A stretch of DNA of 30,973 nt from Dunaliella salina (GCA_002284615.2 MU069570.1:8426-39398), one strand, 5' to 3'. Counted from the stretch's first letter, positions 1-10,407 are shown. Program-made: numbers and translations. The notes: generated by a model from the letters alone, not told the origin.

Positions 1-1
1 G

Positions 2-1746
2 AGCCTCCAGTCACAACAGCAGCCCGCAGGTGCACTCCAAGCGACAGCAGCCGCTCCCAGCCGTACCCCAAGCAATAGGAGTGTCCAGTCACCCCCAGAT
101 GCACCCCAAGCATCGGCAGCACCCAGCCGCTTTCCCAGCAGCAGGAGCATGGAGCCGCAACAGCAGCAAGCAGATTCACCCCAAGCGACAGCAGCTGCTC
201 CCAGCCGTACCCCAAGCAATAGGAGCCTCCAGCCACCCCCAGATGCACCCCAAGCATCGGCAGCCCCCAGCCGCTCTCCCAGCAGCAGGAGCATGGAGCC
301 GCAACAGCAGCAAGCAGATTCACCCCAAGCAACAGCAACCCCCTGTTGCTCCCCCGCTCCTTCATCCCCGCATCCAGAATTTGCAGCAGACCATGTGCCT
401 CCCTGCCTTAGCCCCCTGACCCTGACCCAGCCTGTGCCTGCAGCTGGCAATCAGCTCCCTGCTCCGCCCTCCCAGTCTTCGCCGCGTTCTAAACACGCTC
501 CAAGCAAAGGGCCCCCCAGCCCCCCATCCTACCCACAGCCTCCTGATTCCGTGCACGCAATGCAGAGCCTGCATGGCTGCCCCTCTCCTTCTACCCCAGC
601 TCCTCAATCAGTGGATGCACCAAGCAGTAGGCCACCAATTCCCTCTCCTCCCCCACCCGGACCTCACTCTATGCTGACAGCCAGCAGCCATCAAGCCAGT
701 CCCTCTCCTTTTTCCCCACCACCTCAATCAGTTGATGCACCAAGCAGTCCGTCAAAAATGCTCTCTCCTTCCCACTCCTCACAAATATCACACTCAGAGG
801 ATGCACCGAGCGGTTATCCACCAATTCCCTCTCCACCCCCGCACGGGTTTCACTCTGAGCTGACAGCTAGCAGCCAGCTAGCCAGTCCTTCCCCTTCCTC
901 ACAAGCATCGTACTCAGAAGACGCACCAAGCAGTGGGTCAATTAGTCCCCAACCTCACCCTCAATCGCCTCATTCCAAGAAAGCAGCCAGCAGCCAGCAG
1001 GCCAGTCCCTCCCCTCCCTCGCAAGCATCATATTTAAAAGATGCCCTGAGGGGTGGGCCAATAACCCCCCCACTCCAATTGCAAGCGCCTGATTCCAAGC
1101 ACGGAGCCAGCAGCAATCAAGCCAGTCCCTCCCCTTCCTTGCAAGCATCGTACTCTGAAGACGCACCATGCAGTGGGCCACCACCATTTTCCCCACACAC
1201 TCCACAGTCATCCGATTCGGAGCGTGCAGCGAGCGGCCGCCAAGCCAGTCCTGTGAACTCCCATCAACCCTCGCTCATGGAGCATGCAGCCCACCCAGTG
1301 CCAGGGGTGAGTAGTGGGCCAGCCAGCCCGCATGTTCAACACCCTCAACGTTTCATGACCCCACCCAGCCCATCACCTGCATGGCCCTCCCCAGCTGAGC
1401 TACAGGGCGAGCCAGCGGCAGGTGCCACTGTGCCTGGACAGCAGCAAGCGCAGCAGCAGCGATTTTCTGGGAGCAGCCCTACCACGCAGTCACAGCGCTC
1501 TTCCACAAATGACCTCCGTGCCATGAGTTCACTGCCTACTCCACAACAGCAGCAGCAGCAATTTTCTGGGAGCAGCCCTGCCACGCAGTCGCGGCGCTCT
1601 TCCACAAATGAGCTCCATGCCATGAGTTCACTTCCAACACCTGAACTGCAGCCGCAGCAGCAGCAATCTCCTGTGAGCAGCCCAGCCGTGCAGTCGCGGC
1701 GCTCTTCCACAAATGACCTCCGTGCCATGAGTTCACTGCCTACTCC

Positions 1747-1783
<37 letters not shown>

Positions 1784-2917
1784 GCGAGCAGCCCTGCAGC
1801 GCAGTCACAGCGCTCTTCTACAAATGAGCTCCATGCCATGAGTTCATTGCCTTCTCCACAACAGCAGCAGCAGCAGCCTGCAAGCAGCCCTGCAGCGCAG
1901 TCACAGCGCTCTTCTACAAATGAGCTCCATGCCATGAGTTCCCTGCCTACACTTGGACAGCAGCCGCAGCAGCAGCAATCTCCTGTGAGCAGCCCAGCCG
2001 TGCAGTCGCGGCGCTCTTCCACAAATGACCTCCGTGCCATGAGTTCACTGCCTATTTCTCAGGAGCAACAGCAGCAGCCATCCCCTCATAGCAGCCCTGC
2101 TCCGCAGTCACAGCACACTTCCGCACATGATCTCCATGCCATGAGCTCACTGCCTACTCTTCAACAGCAGCAGGGACAGCAGCAGCAGCAATCTCCTGTG
2201 AGCAGCCCTACTGCGCTGTCACAGCGCTCTTCCGCTCATGACCTCCGTGCCATGAGCTCACTGCCTACTCCTCAACAGCAGCAGGGACAGCAGCAGCAGC
2301 GATCCCTTGGGAGCAGCCCTGCCACACAGTCGCAGCGCTCCTCCACCAGCGAGCTGCATGTGTTGAGCTTGATGCCCACACCCCAGCAGCAGCGACAGAA
2401 TGAGCAAGAGCATGAGCTCAGCAGTGGCTCTCCGTCTACGCCAACTGGCGTGCAGGCATTGAGCGCGCTCTCTACGTCCCAGCACCAGCAGCAGCTGCAT
2501 GAAGACAACAGCAGCGCTCCGCCCTCTCCCGCTGCACGGAGGCAGCTGCTCCCGGGGCTTGATAATGCATGGCCTGGAAATGCAGCGCCTGGTATTGCAG
2601 GGCTCGATGGTGGATGGCCCATTAATGCAGTGCCCAATCGTAAAGGGCTTGATGGTGCACGGCCTGGAGATGCAGCAGCTGATGTAACAGGGCTGAATGG
2701 TGCGCGGCCTGATGCAGCTGCTGAAAGTACAGGGCTCAATGGTGCATGGCCTGATGGTACAGCGGCTGATGGTGTGCAGCAAGGGGATGCTGCATCTGAG
2801 CCACAGACTCCCGCCCACACAAGGGGTGAGACGCCCCCTCCTACACCTTCTTGGGTCGCCAACTCCCCACCGGCGCCTGCCCCATGTGCGCCTGCCTGTG
2901 CAGCAAAGGGGGCTGAG
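2..2917 (+). CDS. Exon 1 (partial): Pro/Ser/Gln-rich repeat protein segment
   Basis: The frame is open from base 2 to a TGA at 2939-2941, so the true start lies to the left; the in-frame Met at 149 is inside a repeat and is not a convincing start. The segment has four successive repeat blocks: a 48-residue unit (5-340), a 40-residue Ser/Pro unit (600-1260), about nine 31-37-residue units ending in Gln runs (1461-2395), and five 15-residue units beginning GLDG or GLNG (2555-2775). No globular domain, signal peptide or membrane segment is visible. GAG|GTGGGT at 2917/2918 is a phase-0 donor that would join the phase-0 acceptor at 4907. If it is not used, the protein ends 8 codons later at 2941. 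Function unknown; probably an intrinsically disordered protein. Confidence 0.6.
5..340 (+). repeat. 144-bp in-frame tandem repeat
   Basis: Equivalent bases recur at 41, 185 and 329 and at 149 and 293, an exact 144-bp (48-codon) period. Two full copies and a partial copy at each end are present. The encoded unit contains the motifs APSRTPSNRS, PPDAPQASAAPSR and SMEPQQQQADSPQ. Confidence 0.85.
600..1260 (+). repeat. 120-bp in-frame tandem repeat (SEDAPSS/QASPSP unit)
   Basis: The sequence encoding DAPSS recurs at 614, 734, 800, 920, 1040 and 1160. Spacings are 120, 66, 120, 120 and 120 bp, so one copy is shortened. Each 40-residue unit carries (S/E)DAPSSG, a Pro-rich stretch, and ASSxQASPSP followed by SQASY. 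Length changes stay in multiples of three, which suggests selection for an open frame. Confidence 0.8.
1461..2395 (+). repeat. ~99-bp in-frame repeat, QS(R/Q)RSSTN(D/E)L(R/H)AMSSLP plus poly-Gln
   Basis: About nine consecutive units of 31-37 residues are present, each with SSPA, then QSRRSSTNDLRAMSSLP or a close variant, then a CAG-rich run of 4 to 11 Gln. A decayed tenth unit follows to about 2495. Copies alternate between an RRSSTNDLRAM and a QRSSTNELHAM subtype, consistent with duplication of larger blocks. The Gln runs vary most between copies, as expected from CAG slippage. Confidence 0.85.
2555..2775 (+). repeat. 45-bp in-frame repeat (GLDGAxPGDAA unit)
   Basis: Copies begin at 2555, 2600, 2645, 2690 and 2732. 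Each encodes about 15 residues starting GL(D/N)(N/G)(A/G)(W/R)P followed by an Ala-rich stretch. This block lacks Gln and differs in composition from the rest of exon 1. Confidence 0.8.
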
Positions 2918-3063
2918 GTGGGTCACCGGCCATCATTTTGATTGTTAGATATAAACTAACAATGCAGAGCATTCCCTAACTTTGAAAGTGCTCTTTTCCT
3001 CTCAGAGTCTAAGAGGAAGAGGAGAGGGAGGAGAAGGAGGACTGAGGCAGGTCACAGCTAGGG

Positions 3064-3065
<2 letters not shown>

Positions 3066-3152
<87 letters not shown>

Positions 3153-3160
3153 CGCGCGCG
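3066..3160. repeat. (AC)n microsatellite
   Basis: About 40 uninterrupted AC units occupy 3066-3145, followed by an imperfect ACGC-rich tail. It lies in the proposed first intron. A similar tract occurs at the right end of the window. Confidence 0.98.
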
Positions 3161-3535
3161 CTTCTCCCTTACTCTCTGATTTTTTTGCATGGGAAATGAC
3201 GTGATGTGTTGGCTTTGAAGTGGCGAACCCCAGCCATGGTTCTTATGGTGGGGTGTTTGGAGCAGCATGCATGGTGACATGTCTGGCTGGCCAAACACAA
3301 CACTTGCAACTGACTATGACCAAAAGGAGCACTTAAGGATTCATCAGAATGGTCCACTCTTAGTACTTGCGCACTCCACTCGGAATCAATGGTAATGTTG
3401 TTGAGTCATGATTCGTAACACCTTTAACAGGAACTTGGTTCATAGCAGCTTGGGTGTATGCACTGTTATCTTGGTTTTTTGGTAAGCAATTGCCTATCCT
3501 TTCCTATCTTGGTTAGAATCATACTTGTATTTAAA
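3161..3535. other. Intron interior without recognised features
   Basis: No supported ORF, RNA or repeat was seen between the microsatellite and the MITE. The sequence is of average composition and becomes AT-richer toward 3535. Confidence 0.5.
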
Positions 3536-4266
3536 TACCGTAGCGACTTTTGGAGTTTTGCGATTAATTACATAATTATTCGGGGTCCTCGCAATGTGGA
3601 TCGCCTTTCAAAATTACTCTTTTCAAGGCCTCGTAAAAGATACAGGTTTATATTAAGCAAGTTACAGCGCCCCAAAATGCAGCCTCATGCAGCGAAGGTG
3701 CAAAGAACCCTTTCATGACATGGGATGTACGAAGCGGAAGCGTGAGGAAGGCAATGGTCCGGAGCTGCTCTGCATCCGCCTCAACCCTGTGCCATGCACA
3801 GAGGGTGGCTGAGTGTGACAAGAGGGTGGCCGATGCCACTGCCTGCGATGGCAGGGCCAGGCCATCCCCTCCCCAGGCCTATGGGCTGGCCCAGAATCCT
3901 ACCAGCGGTTCAGGCACCTCCCCCCAAGGTAGTGCGAGTTCAGCTGGTCCCCACCAAGCTTCCTGGCTACGAGGATGGCATCCTCATGCAGTTGCAGTAC
4001 ACGCCGCAGGCAGCAACAGCTGCAGCAAAGGCAGCTGAGTGGGACAGGCAACAGCTGGAGCCCATGGAGGTTCCTCCACAGACTCCTCGGATGTAGAGAG
4101 AGGGAGGAAGGGGATGAGTAGAGACGAAGAGCCGAGTGCACGAGACGCGAAAACACAGAAGTTCGCAAATTTTGAGTCTTTTCTAGACGACCTTGTTAAG
4201 CCCTAAAGCTCGCAAATTGATTAATTAAATTATTTTGGCACCTCGTACATTAGCGTCGCTACGGTA
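3536..4266 (+). mobile_element. TA-flanked MITE-like DNA transposon, copy 1
   Basis: The element is bounded by TACCGTAGCGAC (3536-3547) and its reverse complement (4255-4266). If the outer TA is the target duplication, the inverted repeat is CCGTAGCGAC, as in Tc1/mariner-type or Stowaway-like elements. The whole length is matched in inverted orientation by 9171-9874. The interior holds an ORF-like stretch (about 3905-4096), whose protein reading includes KLPGYEDGILMQLQY and ends PPQTPRM; the same reading is kept in copy 2. No transposase is present. Immediately beyond 4266 a short piece (about 4310-4335) resembles the element's own 4165-4195 end, hinting at a partial duplication of the terminus. 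Confidence 0.75.
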
Positions 4267-4599
4267 GAATCAAATAAATGATTAATCAAATCAAGATCTT
4301 GATAAAACTCGGAATTTTGAGTCTTTTCCAAGCCATCAAGGGATGCATATTAATTGCGCGTCAATGCATTGCCAAAAAAACTAAATTCATACCTTTTATG
4401 TACACCAGAAAAATGGCAAAATAGAATATGTAGTGAGAAGAGTTTACCTGAAGGCTTGCAGACTGATACGGTGGCAAGAGTTGATGCTCTCCCTTTTTGT
4501 GCACGATTCACCTGTCCCATCCAACCTTCAGCGAGTGCCTCTACCCATGTGTTCTTCCAAATTGCTTTCTGATGGTTTGAATCCCGGCTGAACCTCCAA

Positions 4600-4940
4600 G
4601 CTCCCTTCAAAACCTGGTACTTCTATTCTCACAGGGCTTAACGCCAGCTAGCCTCTCCTTCGCAAGCAGTGTGAACCCAGTTGAACCTTCATGCACTCTT
4701 CTCAAGCTGGTGCTCCTACTCTAACAGGGCTTAACACCAGCTAGCCTCTCCTTTTCAAGCGATGTGGATCCAGCTGAACCAGCGTGCTCCCTACAATACC
4801 CTGTGCTTCTACTCTAACAGGGCTGAACGTCGGCTAGCCTATCCTCCATCAGCGATGTAAATCCAGTTGAACCTTCGTGCTCCCTTCAAAATCTGGTGCT
4901 CTCACAGGACTTGAAGCCAACGAGCCTCACCTTCCCCAAC
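4600..4940 (+). repeat. 93-bp tandem repeat spanning a splice acceptor
   Basis: Four copies each contain a pyrimidine-rich stretch, an (A/C)ACAG acceptor and the start of an exon-like sequence (GGCTTAACxCCAGCTAGCCT and variants). The AG dinucleotides are at 4633, 4726, 4819 and 4906, giving spacings of 93, 93 and 87. The fourth copy runs into the long open frame and is taken as the functional acceptor. The first three look like decayed or alternative acceptors. Confidence 0.8.
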
Positions 4941-6607
4941 GATGAGGATCTGCCCACCCAGCCCTGCCCGACATCTGCTGCCCCCGCCACCCCACAGCCC
5001 TCCACGCCACTTGCGCCAGCTCAGCCACTTCCACATGCAAGGCAAGCAACCCCGACCACTGCCCTGCACACCTCGCACTCTGCAGCCGTCCCTCAGCAGC
5101 AGCACCACCTGCAGCTAACACACCCAGCACACCCAACCACCCCCACACAAGAACCCACATCCACCCCTGAAGCTGTTGCGCGGCAGCAGCACCAGCTCCA
5201 GCAGCACCAGCAGCACCAGCACCAGCACATGGCCTCTACTGCCGATCCAGAGGGCCTTGATGCATCTACACCTTCTCCATCTGCACCCTCAGCTTCCCCG
5301 ATGCCCCCTCCCATTCCCTCATCAGCCCCCGAGCACGAGCCACCCACCATTCCCTCAGCCTCCGTCACAGCTCACGCCCCTCAAGCACCCCACACCTTCA
5401 GCCCCAGCCACCATCAATTTGAACCAACGCACCCTGGTGCCGATGAGGGCAACCCAAGTGGCACTCCCAGTGCATCCGCGTCCGTCGCCTCCTCCTCCCC
5501 GCCTTCATCTGCCCTGGGCTCCCCTGAGAGCGCTGATGACGGCAGCGCCTATTCGTCATACGACAACATGCTCTACCACTTTTCCAAGGTGCCCGCACGG
5601 CGCTCACCCCGCGCCGCCTGGAAGGCCCCCCAAGCCTCTCCCAGCCCTCATCACAGCAGCAGCAGCAGCAGCAGCGGCAGCAGCAAGGCAAGTAGCAAGA
5701 GCATTAGCAGAAGAGATAGCAGCAGCAGCAGCGGCAGCAGCAAGGCAAGTAGCAAGAGCAGTAGCAGAACAGATGGCAGCAGCAGCAGCAGCGGCAGCGG
5801 CAGCGGCAGCAGAAATGGCAGCCTGCATAGCAGTGCACTCGGCAGTCACTCACTTGGCACATCCATGTGCTTCAACAGCAGCACTAGCCGCGGCAACAGA
5901 ACAAACAGCAACCCACACTACCAAGCAATGGACAAAGCACACAGGGGAGAGCACGCCGTCACGCGGCCGCCTTCATCAGCCGTGCCCTCCGCCACTCCTC
6001 TCCACCCTTCTCACAGCCATGCAAGCGCACCCCATGCAAGCCCTGCAGCCCCACACCTAAGCTCCATCTCTGCCCATCTAGGCCCGCTCACTCCCTCTCT
6101 CCAGCGCTCCCACACTCCGCAGCATGCGCATTTGCCTGCTACAGACACAGGCTCTGCACAGCTGCACGTGGAAGGCTGCACCCCGAAGGGGTTGCGCGGC
6201 CCCCAAAGCCACAGTCAAAGCTATGGGAGGGTGTCAACAGACCACGGGCAAGGGGAGGTCCCCACAACAGGGTCTGAGCGCTCAAATGAGCCGTCAGGAG
6301 GGCGCACTCCTCAGGGGACGTCAGGAGAGTGTACTCCTCAGGATGCGTCAGGAAGGTGTGCTACTCAGAAGGACCAAATGCAACCTCAAAGCAGCAAGGC
6401 TGAGCCTGTGAGTGGCCTGAGTGGGGTGGCTCATGGTCAGCAGCCTGGGGCCACACACCAGAGCCCCCTCACGTTCGCTGCCAGCTCTTGGGTCAGCCCT
6501 GGCACCCCATCAACCTCGCTAGGCCCTCATCACAGCGGGCATAGCACAGGGGCAGGCCCTAACCACTCTCCGCCCTCGCACCTACCCACTCCCATGAATC
6601 TCCATTG

Positions 6608-6645
<38 letters not shown>

Positions 6646-7025
6646 CACATGGAATCCATCCGGAGGAGATGTGGCTCCCAGCTGACCAGCAAAGTGATCC
6701 TTACAGGTGGGGAGATCCCCTTCCTTGCAGCAGCACGCAAGACCACAGGACCCGTGCATGGCGCTGCGGCCACCATCGCAGCTGCAGCATTGCCAGCAGC
6801 GCTGAAGCCCCGAGTGAGGATGCCCTGAGCAGGAGGAGCAGCACAGCGCGCGCCTCTCACAGCAGCCGCAGCCGCAGCCGCCACAGCAGCAGCAGGCGTG
6901 CCAGTCAAAGCGTGAGCAGAGGCAGCAGCAGGAGTGGGGGCGGCAGCCTCGCACTGGGCCCCTCAGTCGGTGACGCCTCCCCGCCTGTGTCCATGATTGG
7001 CAAGTTGCATGCGGACCTAACACAG
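4908..7025 (+). CDS. Exon 2: Ser/Pro/His/Gln-rich segment with Arg/Ser-rich end
   Basis: This open frame of 706 codons follows the acceptor at 4906-4907; there is no ATG near its left end, so an internal exon fits better than a start. In order it has a Pro/Thr/Ala region, a Gln/His run (about 5180-5230), and a less simple stretch SAYSSYDNMLYHFSKVP (about 5550). Poly-Ser blocks with SGSSKASSKS repeats (5650-5820), a 10-residue repeat with TPQGTSGE-like units (6281-6370) and about 12 Gln (6610-6645) follow. An Arg/Ser-rich patch including HSSRSRSRHSSSRRAS (about 6835-6945) comes last before the exon ends in SMIGKLHADLTQ. ACACAG|GTGCGT at 7025/7026 is a phase-0 donor; without it the frame stops at 7091. 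RS patches occur in nuclear and splicing-related proteins, but no RRM is present, so function is unassigned. Confidence 0.6.
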
Positions 7026-7299
7026 GTGCGTGTGCTGGGTGCACGGTTTCACAATTTGCACGCGCAAGATGCATGCATGATGTGCATGTGATGGGTAGAT
7101 TGCGTCATGATTTGCGTGTACAAGCCGTGTGTGCAAATTGCTCATGTCGGATGGATAATATCATGACTTCAATTTGCGGAATGCGGTTTCAGGTGCGTTG
7201 TATCACGATTTGCAAGCACAAATTCCGTGCAATGAGTGTATTTTGTCAACTAAAGTGAGGACAGAGTTTGCTAATTTTATGTGATGACGAAGAGAGCAT

Positions 7300-7555
7300 G
7301 TATGGGCTGACTTGGTGGGAAGGATGTCGACTCATAATCCCATTCCTGTGGGCAAGGACTCGGAATTGGAAAGGGTATCAGCTTCCCAACAATCATGGGA
7401 GATCGTTGCAATTATCGGGAACTAGGGAGGGCATCAGCCATAGGTCCATCCTTGCACTTCATACCTCAAACACTGAAATCATGGTCCCATTCTTGCGGGC
7501 ACGGGCTTCAAATTGGGCGAAATGTCAGCCTCGAAAAATGAAACCGTGATCAGGA
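7300..7555 (+). repeat. Degenerate interspersed repeat, left block
   Basis: Imperfect units of about 60-90 bp share phrases like CCATTCTTGCGGGCA, followed by GG(A/G)CTTCAAATTGG and TGTCAGCCTC. The same phrases recur at 8640-8935, on the other side of the zinc-finger element. Confidence 0.5.
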
Positions 7556-7639
7556 GGGTAGAGTTTGTGTAACTTTTGGACGGCAACTATCAATCCAATT
7601 AAGAATGACATAATCGGAATCCTGAGCTCAACATCTATC

Positions 7640-8610
7640 GATTGGTATATATATGGGTCCAATCAGAGGGGGGCGAGGGGGGAGGGGGGGGGAGGGGGGT
7701 TTCGAGTTTTTGGGACCCCCCCTCCAGAATTTTACTGAGCCACTTCTACAAAATTTTAAATATATCGTTGGACTCCTGAGCTCAAGTCCTGTCGATTAGC
7801 ACCCTTTCCGGAGTGTGAGTGTAAAGGGGTGGCCAGCTGTGATGACTTGAATTTTGGGTGTAGTGGGCTGTCTTCACCAGGTGTTATGGACATTTCTAAG
7901 TGCCCATACTGCCACAGGAAGGACTTTGGTTCTGGCAACAATAGGCACAACAAGGATGAGCACGTAGAAAAGTGCAAGAAGGAGTGGGATAAAGGCAAGA
8001 GGGCTAGGATTGGGCAGCAGGATGTGCGCGGCTCACACATCCTGCGGGGGCATATCAGTGCGCTGGAAGCGTGTGGCTTTTGTGGCGGCAGCTTTTGCAC
8101 TCCCACCCTGAAGGGCAATAGCCAGCCAATCGAGCCTGCAGGATGTGCTGCATTCTGCAAGTATTCCACCAAGCCATGCAAGAACAACAAGAAAGGCTGC
8201 AACAACCACATGATGGAGTGCCCAGCCGGATGCAAGCTAGTGGTTTGGAAGTATGGTTTGGCAGCCCACTTCTCAGCCAAGCACCCCCAGCAGCAGCTAC
8301 CACAGCGGCAGCCATTTGTAATGGGACCAAAGGAGGAAGAGTACATGATGAATGTAGCTAAAAATGTGCGAGCACCTTGATAGCTAGTTTTCAGCAGCTG
8401 AATCTGAGCACAGTCTGTGCAGGAAGGCGATCCAGATTTGTTTTTGGGACAACTTTGCTGCAATTCATTTTTTCATTTTTTTTTCATTGCGCTGAGTATG
8501 CAGGTTGATGCTATTTGAAAAAGGAGCAGACTGGTGCCCTTTTTGTCCGGATCGGGGCACTGGAAGGGGGGTTTTGGGGTGGAAGGGGGGGTCCAGCGCA
8601 AAATTTACAC
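7640..8610 (+). mobile_element. Zinc-finger-encoding mobile element (family B), copy 1
   Basis: Two stretches, about 7640-7790 and 8455-8610, have recognisable reverse-complement relatives at about 23400-23545 and 22965-23140, in the order expected for an inverted copy. Shared phrases include TATATATGGGTCCAATC, TTTTTGGGACCCCC, GAGCCACTTC and GGGGCACTGGAAGG. Between them this copy has an intact ORF (7886-8380). Termini and target duplication were not found, so the boundaries are approximate and the class is unknown. Very G-rich runs lie at about 7668-7700 and 8567-8593. Confidence 0.6.
7886..8380 (+). CDS. Cys/His-rich zinc-finger-like protein of a mobile element
   Basis: A 164-residue ORF starts at ATG 7886, which lies just after a CACCAG acceptor-like site. 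An N-terminal CPYC motif with downstream His and Cys (HNKDEHVEKC) forms a plausible C2HC finger. A second Cys cluster follows: CGFC, then C-x3-C, then KPCKNNKKGCNNHMMECPAG and a terminal H-x4-H in AAHFSAKHP. The Cys/His spacing suggests two to three zinc sites. The ORF sits inside a repeated element, so a DNA-binding or element-encoded role is inferred, but I cannot name a family. It is on the same strand as the large gene and lies inside its proposed second intron. Confidence 0.55.
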   Translation: MDISKCPYCHRKDFGSGNNRHNKDEHVEKCKKEWDKGKRARIGQQDVRGSHILRGHISALEACGFCGGSFCTPTLKGNSQPIEPAGCAAFCKYSTKPCKNNKKGCNNHMMECPAGCKLVVWKYGLAAHFSAKHPQQQLPQRQPFVMGPKEEEYMMNVAKNVRAP

Positions 8611-8639
8611 ATGCCTTCCATGGGAATTTTTTTCCTTCC

Positions 8640-8935
8640 CTCCCGCCGTGATCCCTTTTTTGTGGGCAAGGACTTCAAACTGGACAGGATGTCAGCCTCA
8701 ATGAATGAAATCGTGGGCATCATTGCGATTCGGAACTCGAGAGGGTGTCAGCCTTATGGCCCACCTTGCAAGGAAAGACCTAAAATCAGACACAGTCCGC
8801 TCTTGCAAGACCTTGAATCAGACAGAGTTTGTTCTGGCAAAAAAAACTAAAATTAAGAATATTCCATTCTTTCAAGAAAAACAGAACTAGAATCAGACAG
8901 AGCCCGTCCTTGCACGAAAAGAGCTAGAGTCAAAT
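8640..8935 (+). repeat. Degenerate interspersed repeat, right block
   Basis: It shares TGTGGGCAAGGACTTCAAA, GGATGTCAGCCTC and GAGGGTGTCAGCC phrases with 7300-7555. A 30-bp-scale repeat CTTGCAAGACCT..AATCAGACAGAG is present at 8766-8910. Family B copy 1 may have inserted into a pre-existing array. Confidence 0.5.
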
Positions 8936-9170
8936 TCCAAGGGTCTGAATTTGCATTTGAAGAGTGTCCTGGCTCCACCACGTCATATTCTGTGCCATTC
9001 AGTTGCATCCTTGTGTGCATCCTTGCATCATCTCAAGAGATCCTTCAAAGTAGTGAAATGGCAAGCTGCAGCTGTAGCGGCTTGCGTTTCCCTTGCAGCG
9101 GGATACCTTGGTCCCTGAGGGTTATGAAGTGCTGAAAAGGTCCAGCCTATGCTTGACTAGATCTAATGAT

Positions 9171-9874
9171 TACCGTAGCGACGCTAATGTATTACGACGC
9201 TGATTTTTTATTATAATTTTATTAAGTAATTTGCGAGCTTTAGGGTTTTACAAGGTCGTGTAGGAAAACTCGAAATTTGCGAACTTCTATGTTTTTGCGT
9301 CTCATGCACTCGGCTCTTCGTCTCTACCCTCTATCTCTCTACATCCGAGGAGTCTGTGGAGGAACCTCCGAGATGGAGCTCCAGCTGTTGCCAGTCCCCT
9401 GGCTGCCTTTGCTGCAGCTGTTGCTGCCTGCTGTGTGTACTGCAACTGCATGAGGATGCCATCCTCGTAACCAGGAAGCTTGGCGGGGACCAGCTGAACA
9501 CACACTGGAGGGAGGTGCCTGAACCACTGGCCAGCCCATAGGCCTGGGAAGGGGCTGGCCTGGCTGCAATGGCCAATCAGCCACCCTCTTGTCACACTCA
9601 GTCACCTTCTGTGCATGGCACAGGGTTGAGGCGGGTGCAGAGCATTTCCGTTCCGCCATCGCCTTCCTCACGCTTCCGCTTTGTACATCCCATGTCAAAA
9701 AGGGTTCTTAACACCTTCGCTGCATGAGGCTGCATTTTGGGGAGCTGTAACTTGCGTTATATAAACCTGTATCTTTTACGAGGCCTTGAAAAAAGTAACT
9801 TTGAAAGGCAATCCACAGCGCGAGGACCCTGAATAATTATTTATTAATCGCAAAACTCAAAAGTCGCTACGGTA
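9171..9874 (-). mobile_element. TA-flanked MITE-like DNA transposon, copy 2 (inverted)
   Basis: It is bounded by TACCGTAGCGAC (9171-9182) and GTCGCTACGGTA (9863-9874), and aligns over its full length with the reverse complement of 3536-4266. Close matches include CTCGGCTCTTCGTCTCTACC, CATGAGGATGCCATCCTCGT and AAACCTGTATCTTTTACGAG. The protein reading KLPGYEDGILMQLQY is preserved on the minus strand (about 9440-9490). It is slightly shorter than copy 1 (704 against 731 bp), with several small indels in the middle. Confidence 0.75.
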
Positions 9875-10000
9875 CAAGTACACTTCAGGTGGCTACTCCT
9901 GAGTTTGAATGCGCCATTTGGACTAAGATCGTCCATGTGAATTATCGGTGGTTGGCCATTAGAGATGTTGTACCATTCAGAAAGGCTGTGTTTCATTGGT

Positions 10001-10190
10001 AAGGTCCGACATGCCAACGTAATATTGCCATTACAGTAGTATTACAGTAATATTCCCTGACCCTCGGTGTAATAACAATTTTGCAAAAGAGTAATGTAAT
10101 ATGTACTATTATTATTACTGTAATGTAATACCACTGTAATGTTACTGTAATAACAGGTTTTGAAAAAAGTAGTATGACATGTCGTACCCA
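10001..10190. mobile_element. Short MITE with 10-bp target duplication (MULE-like)
   Basis: A perfect direct repeat TTTCATTGGT flanks it (9991-10000 and 10191-10200). Just inside, GGTCCGACATG (10003-10013) and CATGTCGTACC (about 10179-10189) are near-perfect inverted repeats. The interior is AT-rich with repeated ACAGTAAT/ATTACTGT motifs and has no coding capacity. A 9-11 bp duplication is typical of Mutator-like elements; the class assignment is inference. The flanking host sequence itself contains a ~35-bp direct repeat (9945-9979 and 10197-10230). Confidence 0.6.
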
Positions 10191-10407
10191 TTTCATTGGT
10201 GGCTGACCAATCAGGATTTTGTACCATTCTTGGTGTCTGTTACGTGCTTGCCATTGGCCGGCCACGACCGGCGCTGTACTTATACCAAAGCAGACTTCCC
10301 GCCTGCACGGGCCAACCGTGTGTGTGATATTGTCGTGTGTCAATTGCAAGCCAGCCATGGGGAGAGGGTGTGGGTAAGGGTACATCGCTGTGTATGCCTC
10401 AAGCAGG

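Noticed and set aside
149..151. ATG at 149 as the start of the first protein
   Set aside because: The frame is open upstream to the window edge, and the ATG lies inside a 144-bp repeat whose other copy also has it.
1345..2040. Long minus-strand ORF rich in Cys (CCCC runs)
   Set aside because: It is the complement of in-frame CAG repeats on the + strand; CTG/TGC runs stay open by composition and show no motif.
3648..4168. ORFs within the first MITE as host genes
   Set aside because: They lie entirely within a repeated element and are frameshifted between the two copies; treated as a captured fragment instead.
5176..6060. Overlapping + strand Ala-rich ORF in exon 2
   Set aside because: It is the GCA frame of the same CAG/AGC repeats. 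The Ser/Gln frame is longer and spliceable at both ends.
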